A DNA stretch of 64,000 bases from Benincasa hispida (Eukaryota > Streptophyta > Magnoliopsida > Cucurbitales > Cucurbitaceae): positions 50,065,813 to 50,129,812 of the forward strand of contig NC_052349.1 of NCBI RefSeq assembly GCF_009727055.1. The letters are read 5' to 3'. Under the pieces are notes generated by a model. That model saw only the letters and a list, made by a program, of their open reading frames with translations. It searched no databases and was not told where the DNA came from. A program made the position numbers and the translations under genes. The first letter of the stretch is position 1, and the number at the start of each line of letters is the position of its first letter. Positions 1 to 10,587 of this stretch are shown in pieces.

Positions 1-490
1 CATGGGGGCAAGCCAAAACGAAGGTAGGAATCGTGATCAATGCATAAATAAGTGATCGCAACTCTTCTGCCAAATGAGCATGAGTTTAGAACTGAGAAAG
101 ACCACCTTACTCGTAGTTGGATGCCCGCATGACACCCGTGGAGGCAAGCCAAAATGAAGGCTAGACACTTGGATCAGCGCAAGATCATAAAAAGAATATC
201 TAAACTACGCAAGGATAAAAATCATTTGGAAACTCCTTAGTTGAAAAAGTTGTTGAAATAAATCATGCGATGTCCTGGAAACAAGTAAAGTCTTTTTTAA
301 GGTTAAACTTGCGGTCCCTAAATTTTATAAATATTTTAAGTAGAGACCTAGACAGAAATTAAGAGGATTGTGGTTCATAAAATTTGAATAAGGCACCTCG
401 AGATATCTAGGTAAGAAAAAGGTGACTGACTCTCTAAGGAAAATCTTTAGTTTATGCTTAAGGACAAGCATTGTTTCAAATTTAGGGGTG
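1..490 (+). mobile_element. Athila-type element, 3' non-coding internal end with polypurine tract
   Basis: This is the non-coding stretch that lies between pol and the 3' LTR in Athila elements. Its sequence, reverse-complemented, matches the region next to the left LTR of the Athila at 35153-42133: the shared blocks concern the 'cttaaggacaagcattg' area and the 'cttgcggtccctaaatttt' area. It ends in a polypurine tract (tttaggggtg, 481-490) directly before the LTR start. The element enters from the left window edge, so gag and pol are not visible. Two copies of a motif containing 'ggcaagccaaaa' lie at 1-28 and 107-163. Confidence 0.75.
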
Positions 491-2215
491 TGATAACAAG
501 TAGAAATGCACGTTATTACAACGCAAAGATATAAAAAAATGTGGGAATGCGATGGTAAAATTATGCAAAATCATGTCCAAATGCATTAAGTTGAGAACAT
601 TGTGATTGCATATGGCCATCGCATTAAAGCAGCTAATTTACATATTTTTGTGCAGGAAAATGCGTTGGCGCAAAGCAAATTGCAATCCAAGGAATTTGGC
701 ACCTAAGCGCATTAGAAGATTGCGACCACAAAGCTATGTGATCGTATGCGCTCGCAAAGATTTGCTCAAGAAGGTGGCCGCGTAAAGACGGCGCATCAAG
801 GTGAAAGATTAATCATGATAGGACAGAAAGTTGATGACAGTCGAATCCGAATTTAGTTGACAAGCCATTAATGACACATTATAGAAAGTACACCCAACTT
901 TTCGATGACCATTAATCGACGCATCAGACAAAAGAATTAATGACCGCCCATTATTGCAATCATTTGGGAGAAAAGTTCTTCACCTTGAAGCTCTATAAAT
1001 ACCGAGGGCCACCTTCATCAAAGGAGTTCAGAATTTTGCTTGTTCGACATATACACAGTTCGCCATATACATAGAAGATAGATCATAGACAACCGTTAGT
1101 CTGTAGTTCTTATACATAGACAACCGTTAGTCTGTAGTTCTTATACTTAGGAGGCGGAGGCGAGCGAAGAGAGAAGACACCGAAAGATCATTCCTAGTTA
1201 ACTCGAGAGACTGCCATGAAGCGTTAAGAACAGAGAGAGGGCCGACACTTGCGAAAGCAAAAATATTCTTTTGGGCAGAGTAGAGTAAAACACAGTGTAA
1301 AAGTCTTAGGGAGAAAGACATTGCTACCGGGCCTCCTATCCCTACTTTTAATTATCGTTTGTATTCTGATTTTATTTATAAAATGGAATTTGCATCTCTA
1401 CATCTGTTCAATCTCTTCACATTGCGCATGAGTAACTAAACTTCCAAATGGGTTGAGAAGCACTTAGCTAGCATGACTTAAGATCTTCATTTTATGCGAT
1501 CATCTTGTCTTATGTATGCGTCCATCACCCTTTAGAGATACTTGAGAGAGTAGTCTAGAGAAAGAACCTAGACTTGAGAGAGTCAGGTTAGAATCTAGGC
1601 TTGAGAAAGTCATATTAGAACCGCATAAGCAAGAGATAGAGACTTAAAGATAAGTCCAGTTTGCTATCATGCATCGCATGCACCCTAGAAATAGGATATG
1701 ATAGTATGCGGTCGCCTTGTGTATGTGAGTATCATTCATCATCACATAGACAAGAATAGAGGCTTAGACATAAGTCCTATAGACATCATCGTATACATCA
1801 TATGCGTCCTAAAATTAGGAACTATGGCATTTGCATTGAGAGATGACATGTTGTTGTGTGTATGTAGCATGATCGCATATCTTGAACGCAATCTTAGGAA
1901 TTGTTAGCTAAATCCCTTTTCAACCCATTCCCTGCATACTCATTGTAACTTTCGCTATCATTAATTCTTTAATCAATTTCGCCGTATAGGATTTACACTT
2001 TACACAATATACCAACCAACTTATTGTTCTTGTCACCGCAAAGAAATCAAAACTTATCACCGCATATTGTCTCATTAGTCCCTGTGTTCGACCCTGGACT
2101 TACCAGGAAACGTAGTAGGGTTTATACTTGGATTCTACTAGGAAAACTTGCATGTGCAACATGTACACCACCATCGCAATATACACCATTATTTCATCAT
2201 ATTCACAATGCATCA
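491..2215 (+). repeat. 3' LTR of an Athila-type Ty3/gypsy element
   Basis: The LTR starts TGATAACAAGTAGAAATGCA after the polypurine tract and ends ACAATGCATCA, matching the termini of the LTR pair at 35153-36853 and 40435-42133 (those run on the other strand). A TATA-like box (CTATAAATA) is at 993-1001, followed by a diverged terminal stretch with 'cctgtgttcgaccctgg', which is conserved in every Athila LTR of the window. The flank after it (atgat, 2216-2220) would be the target duplication; its partner lies outside the window. Length 1725 bp, similar to the 1.7-2.1 kb of its relatives. Confidence 0.8.
993..1001 (+). promoter_or_regulatory. Putative LTR TATA box
   Basis: CTATAAATA lies about 500 bp into the LTR. 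The same word, in the same context (ctctataaatacc), recurs on the minus strand in the other Athila LTRs near 3997, 12194, 31203, 36327 and 41610. Retention across diverged copies suggests it is the core promoter of the family. Confidence 0.55.
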
Positions 2216-2712
2216 ATGATATTGCTAAGTGATCGCATACTGATTACACCGTCGCGTGCTATTATTTAAACGATTGTCTACCTTTTTCCTAAGAAATCGT
2301 TTAGCTCTCAGTATTTAATAAACGATCGTATAGACGATCGCTTAGTTTTTCCTACGCGACCGTTCGGACGATCGCTCACCCTTTTCCTACACATTCGTTT
2401 ATACGATCGCTGACCTTTCCTACACGATCGCTTACTTTTCCTACACGATCGTATACTTCACCCAAACGATCAAGCATCTTGTTTATGCAATAGACGATCT
2501 CTTCTTCAACTTGCTTGATCGTTGTGTACGGTCTCTCTTCCTCCTTCCCTCTACCAAATCCAAATAAAGCCCACCCTTTGGATTCTCACTCCAAGGATAC
2601 TGAGGGCTCTGAGTGGTGTTGTCTTCTTCGTTTCCTTCTGTCCGAGTGGTATTTGTTTGAGGTAGACGGTTGGGCTTCAGACTCGCTGTGTGTAATGCAG
2701 ATTTTTGTACTA
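2216..2712 (+). repeat. Copia LTR fragment with CGATCG array
   Basis: This piece, trapped between two Athila LTRs, matches the 3' part of the copia LTRs at 9869-14203 and 42311-44424. It has repeated 'acgatcg' words (2267-2470), then 'cttgcttgatcgttgt', 'ctctaccaaatccaaataaa' and 'ggattctcactccaagg' in the same order. It stops about 300-400 bp short of the normal LTR end. Both ends are cut by the neighbouring Athila LTRs. No coding function. Confidence 0.7.
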
Positions 2713-4543
2713 TGATGCAAGTCCATGCCATAAACTTGATGACATAGATTTTATGTAATGATATGTGATACTACTTCTAGATATGCGTTATTAATGAATG
2801 TTCTTGTAGTATGTTGTGCGTTGTCACAAGTTTTCTTGCGTTGAAACAAAGTATAATTTCACTGCAAGTTTCTCGGTGTGATCCGAGGTCAAACACAGGG
2901 ACTGTTTGAGGTTATTATGTTATGTTTGTGATATATGCGACCAGGGTTTTTTTTCAAATTAATAAAAGAGTTTTGTGTACAATTAATTAAACATGCGATA
3001 AAGTAAAGTAAAGCAGTAAAGATGTGATAATAAGATAAATTGCGATAAAGTAAACCTAAGCTAAGATGGTACAAGATACAGGTTTCATGATACAAGATGC
3101 TGAGGTCAAGGCTGGCTGTGAAGATTATATAAAGATCATGTAATGCGGTGAGGTCTTATGTGTGAAGCAGAAACAGAAAAGATAACTAATATAAACAGCG
3201 CAAGTTCCTTAATTGCATTAAAGGCATAAATACAGTTCCGCTTTTCCCTTAGCATACACCTTTCAATGATCGGCCGCGTTCCCACATCTCTGTGGAGAAA
3301 TAGGGACGAACGTAATGAACGAGGGGTTGCTTCCATCTTTGGAAGTACTACTCGCTTTAGCTAATGCATTCTTCTAACCTTCTCTCGACAGATCAGAATG
3401 ACATCTTCACTTTTGCTCTCACAGGTGAAGATGTTGTCTAGCATGCCTTAGCTAAACTCATTTATCTTTTTAGCACATATTAAGTTACTCGTTTAATCCA
3501 TATTAATTACCAAGGGATTAAGAAAACTTCATGGAGAAAACGATTAATTCAGGAACGAAAATAGACAGAGAAGTAGAAATGGAAATGATCGAGATATTCA
3601 ATAAAATTATTTAACGTCTGATACATGATTTGTGAATGAAGAGATTAAGAGAATGGAGTACAATTAATGAAATAGAGTTAGAAACAAATACAAATAAGTG
3701 CCAACATCTTGGCGCCGATCTGGATGAAGATTTGCTTGCCAGTGTGGATGGATCTTGCAGAAGGATGAGCTTTCCTCTCAGGCTTGCTCAACCGGTAGCA
3801 GGTATCTAAGCACAGAGCTTCACGGCGAGGATCTGGCAGATTCGCACTGAGACTCACCTCTCGGCATTGTCTCTTCTCTTCCCGGATTTCTTCCAATCAG
3901 TACTCAGCTCAGCCTTTCTCTCAATAATCTAGCATCAATTAGCCCTCGTATCAATTATACCCGTATCAAGTATATCTTCTCTGAATTCTATGGGGGTATT
4001 TATAGGTGAAAAGCTTTGACTCTTGCTTGTGGGCCCTACTTATTGTTATGGAAATTTCGAAGATGGAGGAATAAATATTCCTTCTGTTATGCAATCAGAC
4101 CGTCAAATCAACATAACGGTTAGTTGTACACGTGTCGCAATCCTCTGCATTTGCGTCGCTCAGCTGCATCTTTCGATCGGGTGCTCGCATGCGGTGTTGT
4201 TTTTATTACCGCATGCGGTTGAAATTCATCTCGGGATCAACTCGCATTGCACCATCATTGCGTTAATCGTCTCTTTATTGTGGTTTGACGGGCGCAATGT
4301 GACAGAGATGCGTTGTTCAGTTTCTCGTTGAGTCTTGATCGCAAGCGGTGACTTGGTTTCTTGCAAAACAGAGTAAAAATGTCCTCTTTTACCATCTTGA
4401 CAATGTTAGTGGGTGTAATTGCGATAATTTATATTTATTGTATTTCTTAGCTAATTTTCATACAATCGACACATATTTACTCTCTTTTGGCCACAATATC
4501 TGAATAAAGCAGTATAAATAACTTGTATTTCTACAAGTTATCA
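2713..4543 (-). repeat. 3' LTR of a second Athila-type element
   Basis: Read on the minus strand the LTR starts TGATAACTTGTAGAAATACA and ends in TTGCATCA; the plus-strand edges are tgatgcaagtcc and caagttatca. The polypurine tract lies just outside its right edge. It holds the conserved 'gaggtcaaacacagggact' block near 2885 and a TATA-like box (tatttatagg, 3997-4006). It differs clearly from the LTR at 491-2215, so it belongs to another subfamily. Length 1831 bp. Confidence 0.75.
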
Positions 4544-4556
4544 CACCCCCAAATTT
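4544..4556 (-). other. Polypurine tract of the second Athila element
   Basis: The minus strand reads AAATTTGGGGGTG directly before the LTR start. This is the plus-strand priming site used in reverse transcription, and its position fixes the LTR boundary and the element's minus orientation. Confidence 0.65.
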
Positions 4557-6260
4557 AGATATATGCTTGTCCTCAAGCATATCTTCTACTAAGGCAATAA
4601 TGCTAAATTCCTCTCTCATAAATTTGCGTTGATTGGCTGCTTCGAATGTTACACTTAGGCACATTTATTAACAACGCAATTTACTTCTATCCTTGCTAAT
4701 TCTGAACAAAGCCCTACTTTATTCTTCTATATAACAAAATTCTGCTCGAAGATGCTTTTCTAGTTTTTAAAATAGATTGTTTATCTCTTCTTTGTCAAAA
4801 CAACTTGATATATCTATATGTGATGGTCAAACTTTGCATCATTTATTAGAGACTGTTAGTCATGGTTACACTATTCGTTTTGATTTGTTCCCACGGGTGT
4901 CATGCGAACATCCAAGTATGGTTGTGTGCAAATTTCAACTTTAACTCATGATATTTAGAGGAGTTGTCTCTTACACTCTTTTATATTTTTCTTTGTATTT
5001 TTTTTTTATATTGCGTTGTTCTTGGAAACCCACCTTCGCTTTGGCTTGCTCCTATGGGTGTCATACAAACATCCAACTATGAGTAGGTTCCTTTCACAAC
5101 TAAATTCTTATCTGTTTGGGAACATTTTTTAAATTTTCCCTTGTGCTGACATTGGAGTTTGGCATAATAATTTTTTTTTCTCTCTCTCTCTCTTTTTTTA
5201 AATGGAAATGAATGCATTTTCTTAAAGATCGTATATTCTTGATCTTATCTGCTCAGACCTTCCCCACCCCCAAATTTAAAGATGAGCAAGGTCCTCATTG
5301 CGTTGTTTGGATAGATTAGACAAACACTTAGAATAAAAATTTCAAAAAGAAGGTTTGAGCAGGACTTTGAAAGATAAAAGGTAAAGTACTGCTAAACTAA
5401 GAATTAACTAAGTGTTGGTCAGAATTTACAAAGTATGGGAAATGTTTCTAAGTATAAACATATTATACATCATGGCAGCGCAATGAATAACGCAAAAGTA
5501 AAGGATTAAGAACATCGCAAATATTGTCAAAGGATGATAAAGAGAAAGGCACAGGCAAAAAAGGAGTGAATATGTACTCATTTGTATTGAATATTAACAA
5601 AGTATACAAATAATTAAAAATTAACGCAATACAAAGTTGTTGCCTATACAAAGAATCAAAGAATTGAAGATGTTATCTTTTTGAATTTGATTCAGATGGG
5701 TGCACGCTAAAAATTAACACCGCGCTTCTAATAACGCAAATACATTTTTGCTAAGGACGGGCAACAACACATGCACTCCCACAACACACCCCTTAATTCA
5801 ATGCATTTCTGGAGGATCGGGCGCACGGTATTTCTATCAGTACATCACTACCTCAACATAGTGCCTTTTCACTAAGGACGGGCAAAGAACACATACGTGC
5901 ACAACACACCCCTCAAAGCAATGCATTTGGGTGTAGTGGATGCAAGGTGTATCTTGTTAACACATAATGCACCCATCATCGTGTTACATACCAATTTTTC
6001 TTCTTTTTAAGTCATAAAAAATGCAAGTCGAAAAGACTTTACGGTGTCTAATGTTCCAACCAAAAATTAAAGGAATTTAAACATGACATGAAAAATTAAA
6101 TTGAAGAGAATTACAGAAAGCATTAAATGCTACTCCTAAAAAGCAGTAAATAACAAGATTTAGAAAGCAGTAAAAGAAAACTGTAAAGAAAGCACGTAAA
6201 CATAAATAGGGATGCTGATTGAAAGAAGTTCTCAAAATTACCGCAATCACTTCCCCGCAA
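4557..6260 (-). mobile_element. Athila long 3' non-coding region
   Basis: No open frame of note. It holds repeated motifs: two copies of the 'gggtgtcatgcgaacatcc'-type motif (4871-4921 and 5031-5086), and an approximate 120 bp repeat whose copies begin near 5751 and 5873 (ctaaggacgggcaa, then 'cacaacacacccct', then 'aatgcattt'). The region corresponds to the stretch between integrase and 3' LTR and is typical in length for Athila. Function of the motifs is unknown. Confidence 0.6.
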
Positions 6261-6265
6261 GCGGT

Positions 6266-7887
6266 TTAATCTTGCTTGCCCAAGTCAATGGTATCCATGC
6301 ATCGCTCGAAGTCGCCTCTGTAGTATGGTTTAATCCGTTGACCATTGAATTTAAACGCATTGTTCCCGTCTAAAGTTGTTAGTTTCATTGCACCGTGAGG
6401 AAAGATAGTTTTGATTTTGAACAGCCCAGACCAGCGAGACTTCAACTTTCCTGGGAACAATCACAAACGAGCATTAAATAATAATACCTGTTGACCTTTG
6501 GTGAATGTCTGATCATTTATACGGTCATCATGCCACTTCTTGGTTTTCTCCTTATAGATCTTGGCATTTTCATAGGTGTCCCTTCGCCATTCGACCAAAT
6601 TCAATTGTAGCTTCCGGACTTTCCTTGCACTGCTAAATCAAACTTCAGCTTCTTGCATGCCCACATCACTTATGTTCCAACTCGAGCGGAAGATGATAAG
6701 CTTTTCTAAAGACCAGGGCAGACAGAGACATGCCAATTGGTGTTTTATAGGCAGTTCTGTATGCCTACAGTGCTTCATCAAGCTTGGGTGACCAATCCTT
6801 TCTGGAAGTATTGACTACCTTCTCCAAGATAGTTTTGATCTCTCGGTTAAAATCTCTGCCTGCCCATTAGTCTGCGGGTGATAAGCAGTTGCAACTCGAT
6901 GGCTGACGTTAAATTTAGTCAATAGGTTGACAATTATGCGGTTGATAAAGTGAGAGCCCTCATGCTGATTAAGGCCCATGGCGTCCCATATCGAGCAAAA
7001 ATATTCTTCTTAAGAAACTTCGCCACTATGGCGCATCATTCTTGGCACATGCGATAGCCTCAACCCATTTTGATACATAATCAATTGCGACTAGGATATA
7101 GTGATGACCTTTTGATGGTGGAAACGGGCCCATGAAGTCAATTCCCCAAACATCAAATAATTCCACTTCTAAAATTGATGTCAATGGCATTTCATTTCTC
7201 TTTGACATATTCCCCGTCTCTGACATCTATCGCATTGCACAACGTGGCTTGGGCATCCTTGAACAGTGTTGGCCAGAAATAGCCACACTGTAGAACCTTT
7301 TCGGTAGTTCGCTGCCCCCACGCTGCCCCCCAAAGTGTCCTCCGTAAGGGGACTCATGACACATCTCCAGAATGTGTTTGACTTCATGCTCAGGAACGCA
7401 TCGACGTAATATATGATCAGGACCAAGTCGATATAGGAATGGGTCGTCCTAGAAATAAAATTTGACATCATGTCTTAGCTTCTTCTTCTGCTGGTGAGTA
7501 TAGTCATCTAGTATTTGATCGTAAACAATGAAATTCACGATGTTCGCATACCAGGGAACATTAATTCCTACTGACATTAGCAGCTCATTGGGGAACCTTT
7601 CTTCAATATCTTTTTCTTTACCTTGAACCTCGCAATTCTCTAATCTTGACAAATGATCTGCGACTTGGTTCTTGGTTCCCTTCCAGTCTTTGATCTCTAG
7701 GTCAAATTCTTGTAGTAGCAACACCCACCGTATAAGCCTTGGTTTCTTTGTCATCAAATATTTGATCGCAGAGTGATCCGTATACACCACAACGTTTGTT
7801 GTGATTAAATATTGTCGAAATTTTTCCAATGGAAATACCACTGCGAGCATTTCCTTCTTGGTGGTTGTATAGTTCTCCTGCGAGCAT
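6266..7887 (-). pseudogene. Athila pol remnant: RNase H, zinc-binding domain and integrase
   Basis: Read on the minus strand from 7887 downwards, the pieces fall in the normal pol order. RNase H comes first ([11 protein letters not shown], then [28 protein letters not shown], and [12 protein letters not shown] near 7640). A finger region follows with a CDRCQRRG remnant near 7230. The integrase core has [18 protein letters not shown] and [10 protein letters not shown] (7130-7050), and the C-terminal part has KLKSRWSGLF (near 6430) and NGQRIKPYYRG. Frameshifts and stops split it into at least five frames. RT and everything upstream are missing because the element is cut at about 7887 by a copia LTR fragment. 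The role when intact was reverse transcription and insertion of the element's cDNA. Dead copy. Confidence 0.85.
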
Positions 7888-8265
7888 TTACCAGACGAAT
7901 CCCCAAAATGTTAGGTTTGCTGAGTTGGTGATCTGGCCACTCTCACCCATACAAATCAAAGGACCGTCCTCATAGGCAGGAGTTCACAACTCATTCAGAA
8001 TTCAGGTTATGCTACCTATGGTCATACTGGTGAAATGTAAATCTCTATTATGAACGACGTTATATAATGAGACTAAACATTTCGTGGTCTGGTCTTATAC
8101 AAACTCCTTTGTATAGAATATCCCCTCTCGTATGTCTAATATATGAATGATTAGGATTAGATCATTTGGAACACTTCAAACAATTGTCACACCTACAAAG
8201 AGGGCCATACTCATAGTGTCACCAGGATAAGGTATCCAGCCTTATCCATCTACTATAGATCATTG
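7888..8265 (-). repeat. Copia LTR fragment, inverted
   Basis: The minus strand matches the middle of the copia LTR at 9869-14203 (compare about 10110-10480), including 'gataaggtatccagcc' (there 'ccttatcctgg'), 'gacgttatataat', 'ggaccgtcct' and 'attttggggattcgtctg'. Neither LTR terminus is present, so both edges are breaks. Confidence 0.7.
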
Positions 8266-8776
8266 GTGTTGCACGAGATTACTCATTTTAGAAGGCGGGA
8301 TTTTAAAATTTCAGATTTCCCAAGAGGGTGAAAATTATAGATTTTAAAAGTTTTCATAATTTCCCTTCCGCTAAGATATTTTCTTCTATTCACTAGTGGA
8401 GAAAATTTCCCATTATCTCATCCCTCAACAATGACCGAAACCTGATCCATTGACTTCCTCCATCCCCATCCCCATCACCGCATCTCTCTCCCACCGCCAC
8501 TGCTCATCAACCATACTCCATCCAAAACATCTGCCGACCACCGTCAGGTACAACTGCCACTCGAGGGGCACAAAAGCTAGATGTCTTCAACACAAAAGAC
8601 CAAACAACTTTTGTGAAATGGTTGTCAAATTTTCCAATACAGAGTACAAGGTTCTAAGCCTGAACGTTTGAGCCTTCCTTCTATCTCAACAATAATGCAC
8701 CCCCTCTTTCTTCTTACAGGCCTCCATGGGCTGAGGTGATACCCATAAGCTCTTGAAGAAGGCATAATTTCATTTA
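8266..8776 (+). other. Non-TE stretch with exon-like open frames, unidentified
   Basis: This sequence directly flanks the copia insertion and is not repeated elsewhere in the window. Two overlapping plus-strand frames are open. One starts with ATG at 8450 and is rich in Ser, Thr, Pro and His, resembling an organelle transit peptide (MTSSIPIPITASLSH at its start). The other, from about 8445 to 8657, contains RGAQKLDVFNTKDQTTFVKW. A pyrimidine tract and 'cttacag' at 8710-8720 look like a splice acceptor. It may be a fragment of a host gene broken by the copia, but no family was recognised. Confidence 0.25.
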
Positions 8777-9348
8777 TGTTAATAGTGTGCCCTATTTAAT
8801 TCAAAATAGAGAAATCCCATTGTGTTGAGTCTTAGTCCAAAGGAAAAATAAAGAATGAATGATGTTTATGATGCCATGTTTCCTCTCTTAAACATGTGGT
8901 GTAAAAACACTTTGAGTTCTCTATCTATGATATCAATGCCTGAAGTGACAAAAGAAAAAGAAAAGAAAACCCTTTTCTCTCTCATTCTCTTTTTGCTACA
9001 TTTCAGATGAGTTTCAATGTCTTAAATCCATGGTGAATCGAGCATGCAAAGCAAGATCTAAGTAGAGAAGAAGAAAAGGAACAAGAAGATGTATAGTGGT
9101 TTGATTTTCACCTACATCTACTATTGAAGCTCATAAGAGAGTCAATCTTTTATTCTCAAGAAGAAGATAAGTTTCTTTTCTCTTCTTACAGTTATATCTC
9201 AAAAGCATCCTACTTATTTTACATGTTGAGCTGATTATTTAAAGAAGAGTGTTTACAAGAAGGTTAATCTGTTTTAACTAATTTTGTTTGTTTTTCTGCA
9301 GTAAGCGACTAATTGGGAAGCTCCAGTTTGGCTCACCTTTCCTTAACA
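8777..9348 (-). repeat. 3' LTR of the Tork-like copia
   Basis: It aligns throughout with 17827-18447: 'gtgccctatttaattc', 'agcatgcaaagcaagatct' and 'gaagatgtatagtggtt' are shared. It is about 50 bp shorter, mainly through a loss near 8970-8990 (the counterpart of 'cttcttccactttctctcac') and near its inner end. The LTRs differ at many sites, so the insertion is old. Confidence 0.88.
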
Positions 9349-9360
9349 GATCTCCACCTT
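9349..9360 (-). other. Polypurine tract of the Tork-like copia
   Basis: The minus strand reads AAGGTGGAGATC immediately before the LTR start TGTTAAGG, the usual copia layout. It confirms the minus orientation. Confidence 0.7.
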
Positions 9361-9863
9361 AAGACAAAATTGTCTCTGATGCTTCTTCTTCAGGTATTTT
9401 ATTTTCCAGCTTGATCTACTACATTGAGTAGATTTAAACTGTGTTCAAATTTGGCTTTTGTTACTGACTTTGCTAAAAAATCTGCCACATTCTCTTCTGA
9501 ACTAACCTTTGTTATTGCTATTATGCCCTTTTCAATTACGTCTCTAACAAAATATAGTTTTACATCTATGTGCTTGGATCCGTCATGGAACTACTGATTC
9601 TTAGTTAGGTGAATTGCACTTTGGTTATCACAAAGTAGCTCCACCTGTGGTTGTTCATTACCTAGCTCAGTAGTTAACCTCTATAGCCATAGGGATTCTT
9701 TAACAGCCTCTGAGGTAGCTATAAACTCTACTTCAGTAGTTGAGAGGGAAGCCATTGATTGCAACTTAGACTTCCAACTGATCACATTGCCTCCAAATAG
9801 GAAGGTAAACCATGTAAGAGATCTTCTTCTGTCTAGGTCACCTGCAAAATCTGAGTCCATGTA
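9361..9863 (-). pseudogene. Copia RNase H remnant (C-terminal pol)
   Basis: The minus strand encodes GYMDSDFAGDLDRRR (near 9860-9820), the start of the copia RNase H domain. Further down come parts resembling the TEAEF-like active-site region ('gaagtagagtttatagctacc', near 9720) and the 'caaagtgcaattca' region (near 9615). It is joined in order to the RT part at 14209-15400; the solo LTR between them split the gene. Stops interrupt it. Confidence 0.75.
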
Positions 9864-10587
9864 GCCTTTAATGGGATTGATGCCCTAAAGTCTCGTGTCC
9901 TATAATTTATAAACAGTTTGTACGAACGCTTACAACCACTGATGTATAATATATGATATTTACTTAACTTCTTGATTTTGCTCATCTGAATGTTTTATTT
10001 GCTTTACCACAAACCAATAAACTAAAATCTCTAGTTGTCTTTATGTAACTTAAGCATGTATGTGGTGACATACAAGTGGATCATGTCTTGAGTGATAACC
10101 AAAATGGTCTGTAGTATATGGATATAGGAGGGAAACCTTATCCTGGTAACGCTATGGATGAAGCTCGCTTTGTGGAATAGTTACAAGTGTTGTGACTTGT
10201 CACAGATGGTCTAATTCTGATCATTCGTGTAGGAGACATGCGAGCAGGGGCATCCTATATGAAGAATTTGTATAATACCTGACCACGAAGTGTTAACGTC
10301 TCGTTATATAACACCGTTCATGACATAGACTTCACTTCACTATGATGACCATAGGTAACATGACCTCAATCCTGAGTGAGTTGGGAACTCCTGCCATTGA
10401 GGACGGTCCTTTGATTTATATAGGTGCGAGTGGCCAGGTCGCCAATTCAAACCTACCATTTTGGAGATTCGTCTGATTTGGGAGTTGGGAACTCAGCTAC
10501 ATAAGATGGAATTCACTCCTTCCCTGACACAGGGGTAAGTAGATAGATAGCTCCCTTAAGGGCTGATTCCAGGGCTTGAATGATGTG

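Noticed and set aside
4023..4331. 102-codon open frame inside the Athila LTR
   Set aside because: It lies wholly within the LTR, is not kept in other LTR copies, and has no recognisable domain.
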